NCBI GenBank assembly: GCA_029237695.1
Contig: CM055277.1
Location: 37,854,242-37,918,241 of the forward strand
Reading direction: 5' to 3'
Length of the DNA: 64,000 nucleotides
From: Conchocele bisecta
Taxonomy: Eukaryota; Mollusca; Bivalvia; Lucinida; Thyasiridae
Numbering within the stretch: position 1 is the stretch's first letter; each line of letters begins with the position of its first letter. Position numbers and translations under genes: made by a program. Positions 9,001 through 18,052 of the stretch are shown here, one piece after another. The notes below the pieces were generated by a model, which saw only the letters and a program-made list of their open reading frames with translations, made no database searches and had not been told where the DNA came from.

Positions 9001-11409
9001 CATCACCGGAATTCTTTGAATGGTAACCAGGCGAGTGGCAACAACAATAGTTTCTCCAGTGTACAACATGTGGTCACCCCGAAGGACCTGCCAAGCCCGA
9101 TTGTGCTGGGTACAGCGGTCCTGTGTATGACACACGTGTCTCAGACGCCGGAGTTCCCTGTAGGTGAGAGTCGCAGTGACAGCCAGGCCAACGAGGCGGA
9201 CATAGAATCATCGGACAGCAGCGGCGATTGTAGCCCAGATTCCTTAGAATTGGAACGCGAGCACAAACAAAAGAAAGTAAATTTTAGTCCAAAGAGACAA
9301 TCAAATTTGAAGAAAGTGAATGCTCACAACGAGAGTAGCGGTACTGCTGACCTACTGAGTGAGGATGCAGAGACAACAGTGAAACAGTTCCTGGACCGCC
9401 AGTTTGGTCCGCTGTCCAGGGTGCGGCATTACCCGACGACCATGTCGCAGTCGTGGACAAGTGCCGTGTTCATGTCTACGATGCCAGACTTGGCGGAAGG
9501 AGCGCTGCCAAACCTGAGGGAAAGTTGTTCAGTCGGGTCATTTAGTGCAAAGGATAGTCACAACACCGGTCCCAACCAAACTAGTGAGACTGATGCCACA
9601 AATAAATCTAAATCTGCTGGTAAAGTAGACAATCGGAAAGTGTCGCATTGCCGACTGTTAGGTAATGGCCGCTCCACTGATGAAACAAGGACACTGCCAG
9701 TTGGTCAGGCGGCTCGTGTCTCGTATGTGGAAGCTGGGGAGTTGTCCTCCAGTAGCCCGCCGGATACGCTGGCCGACGTTGACAGTAACGCAGCATCTGG
9801 CCGGTGTAGCCCCCATGGCAGCGAGGAAACGGACACGACGTGCAGCCTCACTGCAGAGAGCCTGGATTTGGCATCCGTGTCCCAGCTGGGTGAGTCGCGT
9901 GGCGACTCCCAGCGCCAGGCCGTGCTCCGTGAGCTGCGGCTCTCCCACCTCCTGTACAGCCCCCCGAGCAGCTTCGAGACGGCCATATCGCCCACATCCC
10001 CGCCCCGACTCAGCCAGACCTTCCAGATGCACCGATCCCAGAGCATGAACTCCGACAACTCCACATCCTCCGTCTGCTCGGAGACCGGCGAGAAAAGTCT
10101 GGCAGGCAGAATCCACGGGGTCGCCATCTCCAATGACGCAGCTTACCCAGAAAACTCGTACCGCAACCTGCTGCGGTCCTCCCTGCTGCCACAATCCTCC
10201 AATGAAGAGACAAATGCCAGCCCTGCGAATGGCGATGTTTCCACATCACAGGACTGCCAGCCTCGTAATGACTCACAACAACGGATAGACAGGTTTGTGG
10301 GTAGGAAATCTAACTCGGAAGACAAAGGTGCAACAAGGGAGCAGGACATGGTCAATAGAAATTACTTCAGCGATAACTGGACAAACATTAATTCTACAGA
10401 CAAGGTACAGACTTTTGTAAATACAGCTGCTGCTAGTCTAAATAATCCTGATGAAAGTGAAGGTCAAGGTCACTGTCTTGTAAATGGAGCAACGACACAG
10501 TCTCCACAGAAACTGTCATACAATTTTGAGCCAAATTATAATTGGAACATCCACAACAAGTCCATCAATGATAAAGATGTGTCCAGTTTCTGTTCTCCAG
10601 AATCTAGTGCCAAATGCCAAGGTGAAGGTCCCGGCCATGTGGAGAATATATCCCCTGCCAGGTTGGTGCCCAGCAGTATAATGAGGGCGTGTGCCTCGCA
10701 GCTGTACAACTGTGAAACTGAGTCACGGGTCCCAAAGAAAGACAAACGGCCTGTAAGCATACAAAAACGCCACTCTGCAGGCTGTTTTCCTGTACATAAA
10801 AGCTCAACTGATGCAAACATTTCACCTTCTCTTGAACAGAAAAGATCAAAAGTTAAAGGGAATCCACCAAGAAAAAGATCACCGAAGGCTGTTAATGACA
10901 TAGGACATAATGGATTTAGTGAATCTATATTTGCTGTGCCAAAACCCCGGACAGGCAGAAGTACTTGTAATGATAGGAAAGACTATGGCTTTGTTGACAC
11001 ACCAGCTCATTTAAGAAACTTGCAGGCCTGTGATGAGTCTGTGTCTGCCAGACACTCGCTGCATTCGGAGCCAGCCACTCCCGTTTCGCTGACTGGCCCC
11101 AGTGGCCAAAATGGGCCTCAAAAAGCAGCAACCGTCTCCAAGTCACATCGGCGGGCTCGATCGCTAGGCAAATCAGAACATTTTGTTGCTAGTTCAGAGA
11201 AAGCAAACAAAACATTGGACAATCATTCTAGTCGTAAATCTCACAATCGAAGGAAGAAAAACTGCCAGTCATTTCCTGGAAGTAATGCATTTCACCAGGA
11301 GTTGGAGCATGTATTGGAGAGTCAAAAACAAACGATACGCACCTCCGTTGCCAAGGCAATGGCAGGTAATGGTAAGAAGACTTCACAGAATGCAGTAACC
11401 CAGGTGTAG
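2239..11409 (+). CDS. DGCR2: DGCR2/IDD-like single-pass membrane protein, 3' exons (partial gene)
   Basis: Three visible exons: 2239-3016 (VWC domain, contains an assembly gap), 7692-7829 (transmembrane helix) and 8549-11409 (cytoplasmic tail with stop). Both visible introns are phase 1, and the 5' end of the VWC exon is also phase 1. VWC followed by a short Pro-rich linker, a TM helix, a basic stop-transfer sequence and a tail with PPxY motifs is the C-terminal architecture of DGCR2 (integral membrane protein IDD), whose LDLa and C-type lectin modules would lie left of the window. The tail is far longer than the vertebrate one, at about 950 residues. Alternatives are another VWC-bearing receptor such as a CRIM1 relative, which is less likely because only one VWC precedes the TM here. 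The family call is inference from domain order, not from an alignment. No promoter is in the window; the cap site must be upstream of base 1. Confidence 0.6.
2502..3001. other. Assembly gap (500 N)
   Basis: Exactly 500 unresolved bases, a conventional unknown-size gap. The flanks share the 13-mer CCAACGGTGTCTC (2489-2501 and 3002-3014), which suggests that the two contig ends overlap and the gap has no real length. Confidence 0.95.
3458..4161. mobile_element. Foldback element F1, copy 2 (interrupted)
   Basis: Same ends as the copy at 1739: GGGCCCATTTCACTAAACTT on the left and AGTTTAGTGAAACGGCCCCC on the right. It is split by a TTAA-flanked element at 3586-4082, at the same internal TTAA used in copy 1. 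Confidence 0.8.
3586..4082. mobile_element. TTAA element C, copy 1 (497 bp)
   Basis: Terminal inverted repeats AGGTACATGCCCACTCAGTA and its complement, ending GGGCATGTACCT, flanked by TTAA at 3582-3585 and 4083-4086. Other copies lie at 29410-29909 and, interrupted, at 15040-17039. The interior includes CATATGCAAATGAGGCA. Non-coding; a piggyBac-like MITE by target site. Confidence 0.75.
4162..4521. other. Intronic spacer
   Basis: A short direct repeat, ACCACTATACAGGCCTRTG, occurs at about 4322 and 4349. Nothing else is recognised. Confidence 0.5.
4522..4899. mobile_element. hAT-like MITE, copy 1 (378 bp)
   Basis: The ends GAGCTCCAGATAAG and CTTATCTGGAGCC are inverted. A central palindrome around 4690-4755 includes TTTCATTAGAATTCTAATGA. 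A near-identical copy at 32366-32744 has a clear 8-bp target duplication; a matching duplication is not visible here. The minus-strand open frame across it is incidental. Confidence 0.75.
4978..5102. repeat. Dispersed CTGATCAG-type repeat
   Basis: Words GAATGGCAAACAGTGCAGAT, CTGATCAGACTGTGC, GATCTGGATCTACACTGG, AACCCATAAGCCCC and TCTCCAGTCACAGCCACAT occur in this order. The same order occurs at 6908-7022 and, diverged, near 30985-31185, 37210-37380 and 48115-48175. A dispersed family of unknown class that shares vocabulary with the satellite at 1-1368. Confidence 0.6.
5323..5730. mobile_element. Large foldback MITE (about 408 bp)
   Basis: Long inverted arms: AAGGTGTATGATCACGTGGT on the left pairs with ACCACGTGATCATGCACCTT on the right. 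The arms continue through AACAACAACAAC/GTTGTTGTTGTT, CGGATTTTGATG/CATCAAAATCCG and TGCATTTGGTGGTCT/AGACCACCAAATGCA to the centre CCGTGTCTCTGACACGG near 5513-5529. The 96-residue open frame inside is an arm artefact. Confidence 0.75.
5731..6332. other. Intronic spacer, no gene seen
   Basis: AT-rich sequence. No splice-consistent coding block or clear repeat is visible apart from short A-rich runs near 6085-6115. Confidence 0.4.
6333..6685 (+). mobile_element. Short pearl-like element
   Basis: The 5' end ATGCCCCCGCCACC forms a hairpin with GGTGAGGGGGGCAT. The body holds two diverged copies of a unit with CCTTAACGCT(C/T)(A/G)GGTAAATGG and CAGGGTCAAGGTCACAGACTT. The 3' end reads GGCTGCCAATGGGGGCATTC then CACATTTATAG. 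Both ends resemble those of the element at 15111-16618. This matches the layout of bivalve pearl elements, non-autonomous elements linked to Helentrons; that class assignment is inference. Confidence 0.6.
6686..7588. other. Intronic sequence with repeat fragments
   Basis: Contains a CTGATCAG-type dispersed repeat at 6908-7022, and a pyrimidine-rich GTCC/ATCC microsatellite at 7158-7204 next to CACCACCATAGTGGAGGGAG, which looks like a pearl-element end. No exon is recognised. Confidence 0.5.
7590..7648 (+). repeat. 12-bp minisatellite
   Basis: About four copies of CCCCATAGCTGC with small changes, about 40 bp upstream of the TM-exon acceptor. Confidence 0.7.
7692..7829 (+). CDS. DGCR2: Transmembrane exon of the DGCR2-like gene
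   Basis: The acceptor TTGTTTCAG ends at 7691 and the donor C|GTAAGT is at 7829/7830. Length is 138 nt, phase 1 to phase 1. The frame reads APADHTMTDLG, then a hydrophobic helix of about 19 residues, LVASTVTTFLILALLLFLI, then the strongly basic HRVRQRRLL, which fits a type I orientation with the VWC outside and the tail inside. The last C joins GC of the next exon to give Arg, so the join is in frame. The donor lies at the start of a 97-bp tandem duplication. Confidence 0.85.
7830..8024 (+). repeat. 97-bp tandem duplication at the TM-exon donor
   Basis: Two near-identical 97-bp units start at 7830 and 7927. Both contain AGTGGCCACCCATACTCC and GGCCTGGACATAGACATTG. Unit one begins with the true donor GTAAGTGG; unit two begins GTCAGTGG, so the duplication appears to have included the donor region. 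Confidence 0.85.
8085..8222. mobile_element. MITE B, half copy
   Basis: Starts GAGACGAGCCACGTGATTTT and continues with the family words TTCATTAAATACG and TTTACAATATTTTTCATAA, but no right terminus follows. Full copies are at 17501, 20375, 35234 and 44218. Confidence 0.6.
8223..8548 (+). other. Distal intron before the tail exon
   Basis: Nothing is recognised until the acceptor CTCTCTCTATGTTTGCAG ending at 8548, which has a good pyrimidine tract. Confidence 0.5.
8549..11409 (+). CDS. DGCR2: Cytoplasmic-tail exon of the DGCR2-like gene with stop
   Basis: A single 2861-nt exon from the acceptor at 8548 to TAG at 11407-11409, adding about 952 residues. It opens with basic YRRRERFEDED and then two PPxY WW-domain ligand motifs, DPPPPYSPP and ELPPPYETI, within the first 50 residues. 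NEDD4-family WW domains are the usual partners. The rest is Ser/Asn/Asp-rich, low in hydrophobics and probably disordered, with many SP and RxxS sites. Two related acidic blocks carry GESR(S/G)DSQ and SG(D/R)CSP. A dileucine-like LSHLLYSPP lies mid-tail. The chain ends in VTQV, which fits a class I PDZ ligand (S/T-x-V). No catalytic domain is recognised. Open frames of 178, 142, 127 and 121 residues in other frames are shadows. Confidence 0.85.
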
Positions 11410-11807
11410 TAACTACTTGGCTGGGTGTTGCACGATAGGTGTATCTGTGTGCATGGAATTGCTGCCCTACTGTCTGTTTCACGAAACCTGCCCAAATTTT
11501 ACGGCCAAATGAACAATGCAAAAACAATTATTTTTTTCTTCATGATATTAAGTTTTAGCCATATTTAAGAATGAATGAGCCTTTTCTTTATTTCTTCCAA
11601 TTTGGTCCAATATTGATTTTATTACGACGCCCCCCCCCCCACCACCACCACCCTCCATGTCAAATCCCGATAGACATGAAGAATACTAGGAGGATTTAAG
11701 ACAGGGAAATTGTTCTAATTTCAGAAATAGTGGACCGATTTTCAAAATTTTGTTTTGTTTTCTTGGTTAGATCATTTCCAAGCTAGCTAATCACGTTTCC
11801 AAAATTA
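11410..11807 (+). other. Probable 3' UTR of the DGCR2-like gene
   Basis: Non-coding after the stop. A C-rich run and CACCACCACC lie at 11628-11652. No AATAAA is present before the MITE D fragment, whose AATAAA at 11857-11862 and 11871-11876 are candidate poly(A) signals of low certainty. Confidence 0.4.
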
Positions 11808-11966
11808 CTTGATGATTAAATGTATGCAAAATTATTATACTTCACTGTGATAATGTAATAAATTCAGTATAATAAAAATTAATAATTTTATCCTTAAATT
11901 GAAAATTTCTCCCTCAAAGTATACTTTGCTAGATAGTATACTTTGCAATGTTTGTGAAATAGTCTA
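11808..11966. mobile_element. MITE D, truncated copy
   Basis: Carries the family words TGTGATAATGTAATAAATTC, GAAAATTTCTCCCTCAAAGT and ACTTTGCAATG...GTGAAATAG. The left terminus is missing. Fuller copies are at 12773, 19921 and 47469. Confidence 0.7.
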
Positions 11967-12143
11967 CAGGTGTAGCGGTCGGACATGAACCAAGCCTGGT
12001 TTATCAGATGTCGGCCCATGTGTCTGTGTATTCTATCCATTCGTTGGAGCATGTGTAATACTCTGTATACTTGTATAGCTGTAACTGTCGTTGAACATGG
12101 GATTGAACATAGGCACTGTATCTCAGATGATGTCTAGCATATA

Positions 12144-12504
12144 CAGTCGAACCTCCCCGAACAACACCCTCTCTACAACAACACCCTCTCTATAACGGCC
12201 GCTATTTTATATCCCAAATGGATGATTTACTCTGTATTTACGGTAACCTTTGTGCTGCTGAGCACTAAAATTGTCATCTGCTGTTGCTTTTGGTTTTATT
12301 TCTCAATAAAAACATGTTTTGACAGCATTGGAAATGATTCTAAAATGTTTCCAAAGCATGTTTTTGATGAGAATTATCGAAGAAAATAAATAAACAGCGG
12401 ACGGCAAAATCTAATTTAGCATTAACCTCCCTACAACAGCCACCTCTCTACAACAGCCAGTTTTGCGTCTTCCCATGGGTGGCTGTTGTAGAGAGGTTGC
12501 ACTG
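12144..12504. mobile_element. Pogo-like MITE (361 bp)
   Basis: Ends CAGTCGAACCTC and GAGGTTGCACTG flanked by TA on both sides (12142-12143 and 12505-12506). The arms repeat CTCTCTACAACA and TGTTGTAGAGAG. A TA target duplication with CAGT-type ends is typical of pogo/Tigger-type Tc1-mariner elements. Non-coding. Confidence 0.7.
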
Positions 12505-12772
12505 TACACTACATGTGTGTTGCTTTTTGCTCCATGCACAGCCCATCATTCAATCGCCTCATTGCTGAGGGCATTTGGTTGGGAGCATACGAAGGGTAAA
12601 TTTAACGGTGAGTTTCATCCTTAACGGAATCTTGATAAGCCTGGTTTGGCCCTCAGGTAATATTTTTGCCTTCCTTGTTACTTGAGAGTTGAATCCAGTT
12701 ATACCCTGTATAAAAGTAGTAAGATTAGTACTTATCCTATTTCTTTCAGGGAGTGGGGGCTTAGCAACTTAG

Positions 12773-14565
12773 TAGCCTATTTCACCAACATTGCAAAGTA
12801 TACTTTTCTAGCAAAGTATACTTTGAGGGAGAAATTTTCAATTTTAGGATAAATTTATTAATTTTTAGCCAGGCTATTGGATTGGCGAAAGCCGGGCGGG
12901 CGGCGGGGGCGGGCGGGCGGCGGGCGGCGGGCGGCGGGCGGCGGGCGGGCGGCGTCCACAATCAATGTTAAGTTTTCGTGTTTGAGTCCATTTCTTTGTT
13001 ACTGTACCACCTAGGACCACCAAACTTTCACAGCTTCATAATCAAGGGGTGCCCACCACATATCACTATCCAACATGTTACTTTTTTTTTAACTTGACCC
13101 ATTTTTTCCGCGTAGTCGACTTAGCCATTTTCAATGTTAAGTTTTCGCGTTTACAATGTTAAGTTTTCGTGTTTAAGTCCATTTCTTTGGTACTGTACCA
13201 CCTAGGACCAGCAAACTTTCACAGCTTCATAACCAAGGGGTGCCTACCACATACAACTATCCAACATGTGACCATTTTTTTACCTTCACCTATTATTTCT
13301 ACGTAATTGACTTAGCCATTTTCAACGTTAACTTTTTAACGTACGTCTGGTTAGAGTTTTTTTGGTTAAAACTTTTTCGTTATACTATATCTCTGCAACT
13401 GCTTCGCCCATTACCTTGAAACTTCACATGGGTGTTTATCATCATCCATATTTTCATTCTAACCCCCAACCGTGCGGCCCCTGTGCCCAATGTCAAGGTC
13501 AAATTACTTTGAATTGTTTTGTTAAAGTTTTTTCGTGTACTATATCTCTGCAACTGCTTCACCCAATACCTTGATACTTCACATGGGTGTTTATCATCAT
13601 TGTCGCACCTGCTTGCGGAAAGCGCGATCCTGTGCCCAATGTCAAGGTCAAATTACTTTGAATTTTTTTGTTAAAGTTTTTTTGTGTACTATCTCTGCAA
13701 CTGCTTCACCAAATACCTTGATACTTCACATGGGTGTTTATCATCATTGTCGCACCTGCTTGCGAAAAGCGCGATCCTGTGCCCAATGTCAAGGTCAAGT
13801 TACTTTGAATTTTTTTGTTAAAGTTTTTTCGTGTACTATATCTCTGCAACTGCTTCACCCAATACCTTGATACTTCACATGGGTGTTTATCATCATTGTC
13901 GCACCTGCTTGCGGAAAGCGCGATCCTGTGCCCAATGTCAAGGTCAAATTACTTTGAATTTTTTTGTTAAAGTTTTTTCGTGTACTATATCTCTGCAACT
14001 GCTTCACCCAATATCTTGATACTTCACATGGGTGTTTATCATCATTGTCGCACCTGCTTCACCCATTACCTTGATACTTCACATGGGTGTTTATCATAAT
14101 TGTCGCACCCGCTTGCGGAAAGCGCGATACGTCCGTCCGTCCGTCCGTACGTACGTACGTCTGTGTGTCCGGTTAATTTGTTTTTGTTAAAGTTTTTCCA
14201 TCTACTATATCTATTTTTTTAGTGTCCATGCCTCGCCCCAAGGTGCGACATGCAGGCCACGGCCATCTAGTCTACAAAAAGTGGGTATAATTATGTTATC
14301 CAAGTGTCCATGCTTGGAAAAAACCTAGCCTTCGTGGCTTTGCCTCGTTTCTTGTTATTATACTGAATTTATTACATTATCACAGCCATTTTGGTTATGA
14401 CAATGTAATAAATTCAGTATAATAATTCTGCATACTTTTAATCATCAAATATATGCAGTGGTTAGTTCTATATGAAATAATGCATTTTGAGAAAAATAAA
14501 TGATTACTCCCTGAAAGTATACTTTACTAGAAAAGTATACTTTGCAATGTTGGTGAAATCGGCTA
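12773..14565. mobile_element. MITE D, copy split by a pearl-like insertion
   Basis: TAGCCTATTTCACCAACATT on the left and its complement ending GGTGAAATCGGCTA on the right; inner words are AAGTATACTTTGAGGGAG and ATTACATTATCACAGCC. The insertion lies between 12866 and about 14356, where intact copies run TTAATTTTTATTATAC. Confidence 0.75.
12867..14356 (+). mobile_element. Pearl-like element with about 149-bp tandem core
   Basis: The 5' part has a GGGCGGGCGGC microsatellite at 12893-12955. Two related blocks with TTTCTTTG(T/G)TACTGTACCA follow, then about five tandem units of about 149 bp (13375-14110), each with CTCTGCAACTGCTTCACC, TTCACATGGGTGTTTATCAT and CCAATGTCAAGGTCA. A GTCC/GTAC microsatellite lies at 14131-14160 and a tail at 14220-14356. 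Open frames of 60-111 residues in the units are repeat artefacts. Confidence 0.65.
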
Positions 14566-14765
14566 CTGGTGTGGTGAGGATCTGGCACCAGGTCCGGTTA
14601 TATTTTGAGGGCTGAATATATATTTTTTCTGTAAATATTCAGTTCTGATTTTGGGATATTCCCCCATCACAACAGGTGATGGGATTCGACCACATTCACC
14701 CGGCATAAAGTTACATTAGCTGTTGATAGGCCGTTAAACACCATTAAATGAAATGAAATCGCCCC

Positions 14766-15035
14766 ATTGCAGAAACACTAGCATTCACAACACTATTTCC
14801 TTTTTTTATACAAATCACAATTTGGTTCAGAAATTTAATATAAATCTAAATTTAAAGCAATGATGAGTGTTTAAATAATCTGTTTCATTTCAGTCTCGGC
14901 ATATCTGCCACCCAGTGCCTAAGTTCTTTTGTCTCGCCCCAACTAGTTTTGTGTCAAAAGAGTATTATACCCCAGATTTCAAATTCAATGCGTATTTTAC
15001 TTTTACAAATGTATTACACATTTTCTTCCTTAATA
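14766..15035. other. Intergenic spacer
   Basis: AT-rich; nothing recognised. Confidence 0.4.
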
Positions 15036-15110
15036 TTAAAAGTACATGCCCACTTAGTCGGCACACAATGTTTTTATAGGAATTAAACAAGTGTATAATT
15101 GTGTCATTAT

Positions 15111-16618
15111 TATACCCCCACAAACAAAGTTTGAGGGGGTATATAGGAGTCAGCTTGTCGGTCTGTCGGTCGGTCGGTCTGTTGGAAATTCCCTTCCGCT
15201 CTATATCTTCTACACCCATGCATGGATTATCAAATGGCTTGGCACAAATGTTTCTCATGATGAGAAGGTGTGTCACGATCAATAACCACGCACCTATGTC
15301 CAAGGTCAAGGTCACAGATGAAGGTCAAAGGTCAAACCTATTGAAATTCCCTTCCGCTCTATATCTTCTACACTGTTGCATGTATTATCAAATGGCTTGG
15401 CACAAATGTTTCTCATGATGAGAAGGTGTGTCGCGATCAATAACCACGCACTACGTCCAAGGTCAAGGTCAGTTGAAGGTCAAAGGTCAAACCTATTGAA
15501 ATTCCCTTCCGCTCTATATCTTCTACACCGATGCATGGATTATCAAATGGCTTGGCACAAATGTTTCTCATGATGAGAAGGTGTGTCGCGATCAATAACC
15601 ATGCACCTACGTCCAAGGTCAAGGTCACAGTTGAAGGTCAAAGGTCAAAACTATTGAAATTCCCTTCCGCTCCTTCTACACCGATGCATGGATTATCAAA
15701 TGCCTTGGCACAAATGTTTCTCAGGATGAGAAGGTGTGTCGCGATCAATAACCACGCACCTACGTCCAAGGTCAAGGTCACAGTTGAAGGTCAAAGGTCA
15801 AACCTATTGAAATTCCCTTCGCTCTATATCTTCTACACCGATGCATGGATTATCAAATGGCTTGGCACAAATGTTTCTCATGATGAGAAGGTGTGTCGCG
15901 ATCAATAACCATGCACCTACGTCCAAGGTCAAGGTCACAGTTGAAGGTCAAAGGTCAAACCTATTGAAATTCCCTTCCGCTCTATATCTTCTACACCGAT
16001 GCATGGATTATCAAATGCCTTGGCACAAATGTTTCTCAGGATGAGAAGGTGTGTCGCGATCAATAACCACGCACCTACGTCCAAGGTCAAGGTCACAGTT
16101 GAAGGTCAAAGGTCAAACCTATTGAAATTCCCTTCCGCTCTATATCTTCTACACCGATGCATGGATTATCAAATGCCTTGGCACAAATGTTTCTCAGGAT
16201 GAGAAGGTGTGTCGCGATCAATAACCACGCACCTACGTCCAAGGTCAAGGTCACAGTTGAAGGTCAAAGGTCAAACCTATTGAAATTCCCTTCCGCTCTA
16301 TATCTTCTACACCGATGCATGGATTATCAAATGGCTTGGCAAAAATGTTTCTCATGATGAGAAGGTGTGTCACGATCAATAACCACGCACCTACGTCCAA
16401 GGTCAAGGTCACAGTTGAAGGTCAAACCTATTGAAATTCCCTTCCGCTCTATATCTTCTACACCGATGCATGGATTATCACACTATGCCCAGGGTCAAGG
16501 TCACAGACTTGATGCGTTTGAAACCTTAACGCTCGGCTAAATGGCTTATAATCAAAAATGCCTCGTTTTATTTGGCTGCCAGTGGGGGTATTCGTGTGGC
16601 GACAGACCACATTTCTAG
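15111..16618 (+). mobile_element. Pearl-like element with 158-bp tandem core
   Basis: Starts with a hairpin, TATACCCCCACAAAC pairing with GTTTGAGGGGGTATA, then a GTCGGTCGGTCGGTC microsatellite. About eight 158-bp units follow at 15186-16480, with CTCTATATCTTCTACACC, GCATGGATTATCAAATG and GTTTCTCATGATGAGAAGGT. The tail reads GGCTGCCAGTGGGGGTATTC and ends CACATTTCTAG. The insertion is between two T residues of the target. A T^T target and a CTAG end fit a Helentron-type non-autonomous element; this is inference. Open frames in the units are artefacts. Confidence 0.7.
15186..16480 (+). repeat. 158-bp tandem array carrying nuclear-receptor half-site repeats
   Basis: Unit starts are near 15186, 15342, 15499, 15657, 15809, 15967, 16125, 16283 and 16434 (partial). 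Most units contain CAAGGTCAAGGTCAC, an extended half site plus DR0, and AGGTCAAAGGTCA, a perfect DR1. Confidence 0.9.
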
Positions 16619-17043
16619 TTCCACCAGTTCTAAAACTTACGAGTGCCCGCTATACAGATATAATCATTTAGTAATATTTATTTTACTGATAGTGACTCGC
16701 GGTGATAACCGGCTATTTTCATATGCAAATGAGGCATGCTATTTTCTTTAATTAGTTATACTAAATGCGTCGCCTGAAAAAATATTTTCGAAAAATTATA
16801 AAGTATGATCATTGCACATCAAAAAATAAATACAGAGAAAAAAGAGTAATGTCTGTTAACATTTTAAGGAAACACGGTTATCGCCCTTGATATCAATGTG
16901 GAAATTTACATCTGATATAAAATGTATAATAATGCCAATCAATACATGGGGTAATGGTGAATAAATGTTTATTTTGCCAGAAAATCTCTCACTCTCTGAT
17001 ATAAAGAACATTTTGTGCCTACTGAGTGGGTATGTACCTTTAA

Positions 17044-17500
17044 ATATGGAACAAATGATAATTTTTTATATTTTTTTAAATTCACTTATTTGAGCTGCAA
17101 AAATCAAACAGTAAGCAAACACTATTTGCAGCTCAACTATGTAAATTTTCAACTTTATTACAGTATTTGCACTACTCAATTTGAAAATCAATGCGTGTTT
17201 TCACTTTGCTGTGAGTATTTTGTACTCCCATTTTTGATAATCAATGCATATTCTGCTAAAATAAGTGTAAAATATGGCAATAGGCAGCTTATCTGGAGCT
17301 CTGTAGTGCTGCTACTATGTAGTAGGTGGGGAGAGGTTTGCATCACCCTGTGTACCAACAGTACCAACATGTTTACAACGTCATCACCACCTGGTGATTA
17401 TGGCCTTTATGACCAGTGTAGTTCCTGTTCAACCTACACGGTCATGATGACTGATCAGGGTCTGCACTGTTTGCTACGAGAATGAATGAACCACATTTAT
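17044..17500. other. Intergenic spacer
   Basis: AT-rich. A 156-codon frame spans it but has no recognisable domain, and it starts inside a mobile element, so it is not called. 17400-17480 holds a faint CTGATCAG-type fragment. Confidence 0.5.
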
Positions 17501-17738
17501 TTGACACGCCATGTGATTTTGTATCTTAAGAACACATGCATTATCTCAGGTATTATTTTTCAAAATTTACGATATTTTCTGTAAATGACGTTGAAAGTTG
17601 GCGAAATTTTCATAGCAAATGCGGAATTATATTTTGCTATCTTTTGACATCATTTACAGAAAACATCACAGTTTCTGTTAATATACTGCATTAATATATC
17701 GCGCGTGTTTGTAGGTACAAAATCATATGGAGTGTCTC
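17501..17738. mobile_element. MITE B, copy
   Basis: TGACACGCCATGTGATTTT at the left and its complement, AAAATCATATGGAGTGTCTC, at the right. The interior is AT-rich with GACGTTGAAAGTTGGC and its partial complement. Confidence 0.65.
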
Positions 17739-18048
17739 CTATTTGTGTTGGTTTGTTTGCTAATATTTGTGTTATTCCCTGGTTACTTTACTGTTTTGGT
17801 GTCTGGTGGCCTTTGCAGCCAACTGTAAACATATTGCTTGTTTGAAATTTGGTGTATTGCAGCTTGTAATTTTGTTACCACCTACTGTGAATGTCGTTAT
17901 TATCAAAATCAACAATGGCCAGAAGGTGCTTTTTGTCACCTGTGGCCAATTAAAGGTAAAACAATCATGTACATGTATGTTGCTTTTTTATTTTTTAACT
18001 TTTATTTGACATTTACACATAGTATACCAAACTAGTTTATTGTACATG
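17739..18048. other. Intergenic spacer
   Basis: No gene recognised; 60-80 codon frames here lack start context and motifs. Confidence 0.4.
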
Positions 18049-18052
18049 TTAA

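Larger units (their letters stand above)
12565..14765 (+). mobile_element. SINE-like repeat S, copy 1, split by nested insertions
   Basis: The left part (12565-12772) carries GGGAGCATACGAAGGG, TTCATCCTTAACGGAAT, GAGAGTTGAATCCAGTTATA and AAAGTAGTAAGATTAGTACT. The right part (14566-14765) carries GGTGTGGTGAGGATCTGGCA, TAAATATTCAGTTCTGATTT and AGCTGTTGATAGGCCGTTAA and then an A-rich tail. Intact copies elsewhere join these directly. The central 1.8 kb is a MITE D that is itself interrupted. Related copies contain GGATCGAACCCGTT, the complement of a pol III B box, so the family may be tRNA-derived. Confidence 0.65.
15040..17039. mobile_element. TTAA element C, copy split by a pearl-like insertion
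   Basis: The left end AAGTACATGCCCACTTAGT follows TTAA at 15036-15039; the right end GAGTGGGTATGTACCT precedes TTAA at 17040-17043. Removing 15111-16618 restores the GTGTCAYTATTCCACCAG order seen in copies at 3586 and 29410. Confidence 0.75.

Noticed and set aside
9658..10194. 178-codon minus-strand frame opposite the DGCR2-like tail
   Set aside because: Shadow of the + strand exon, which has splice-phase support and coding composition.
17015..17485. 156-codon frame as a gene
   Set aside because: It begins inside element C, has AT-driven composition and lacks motifs or splice context.
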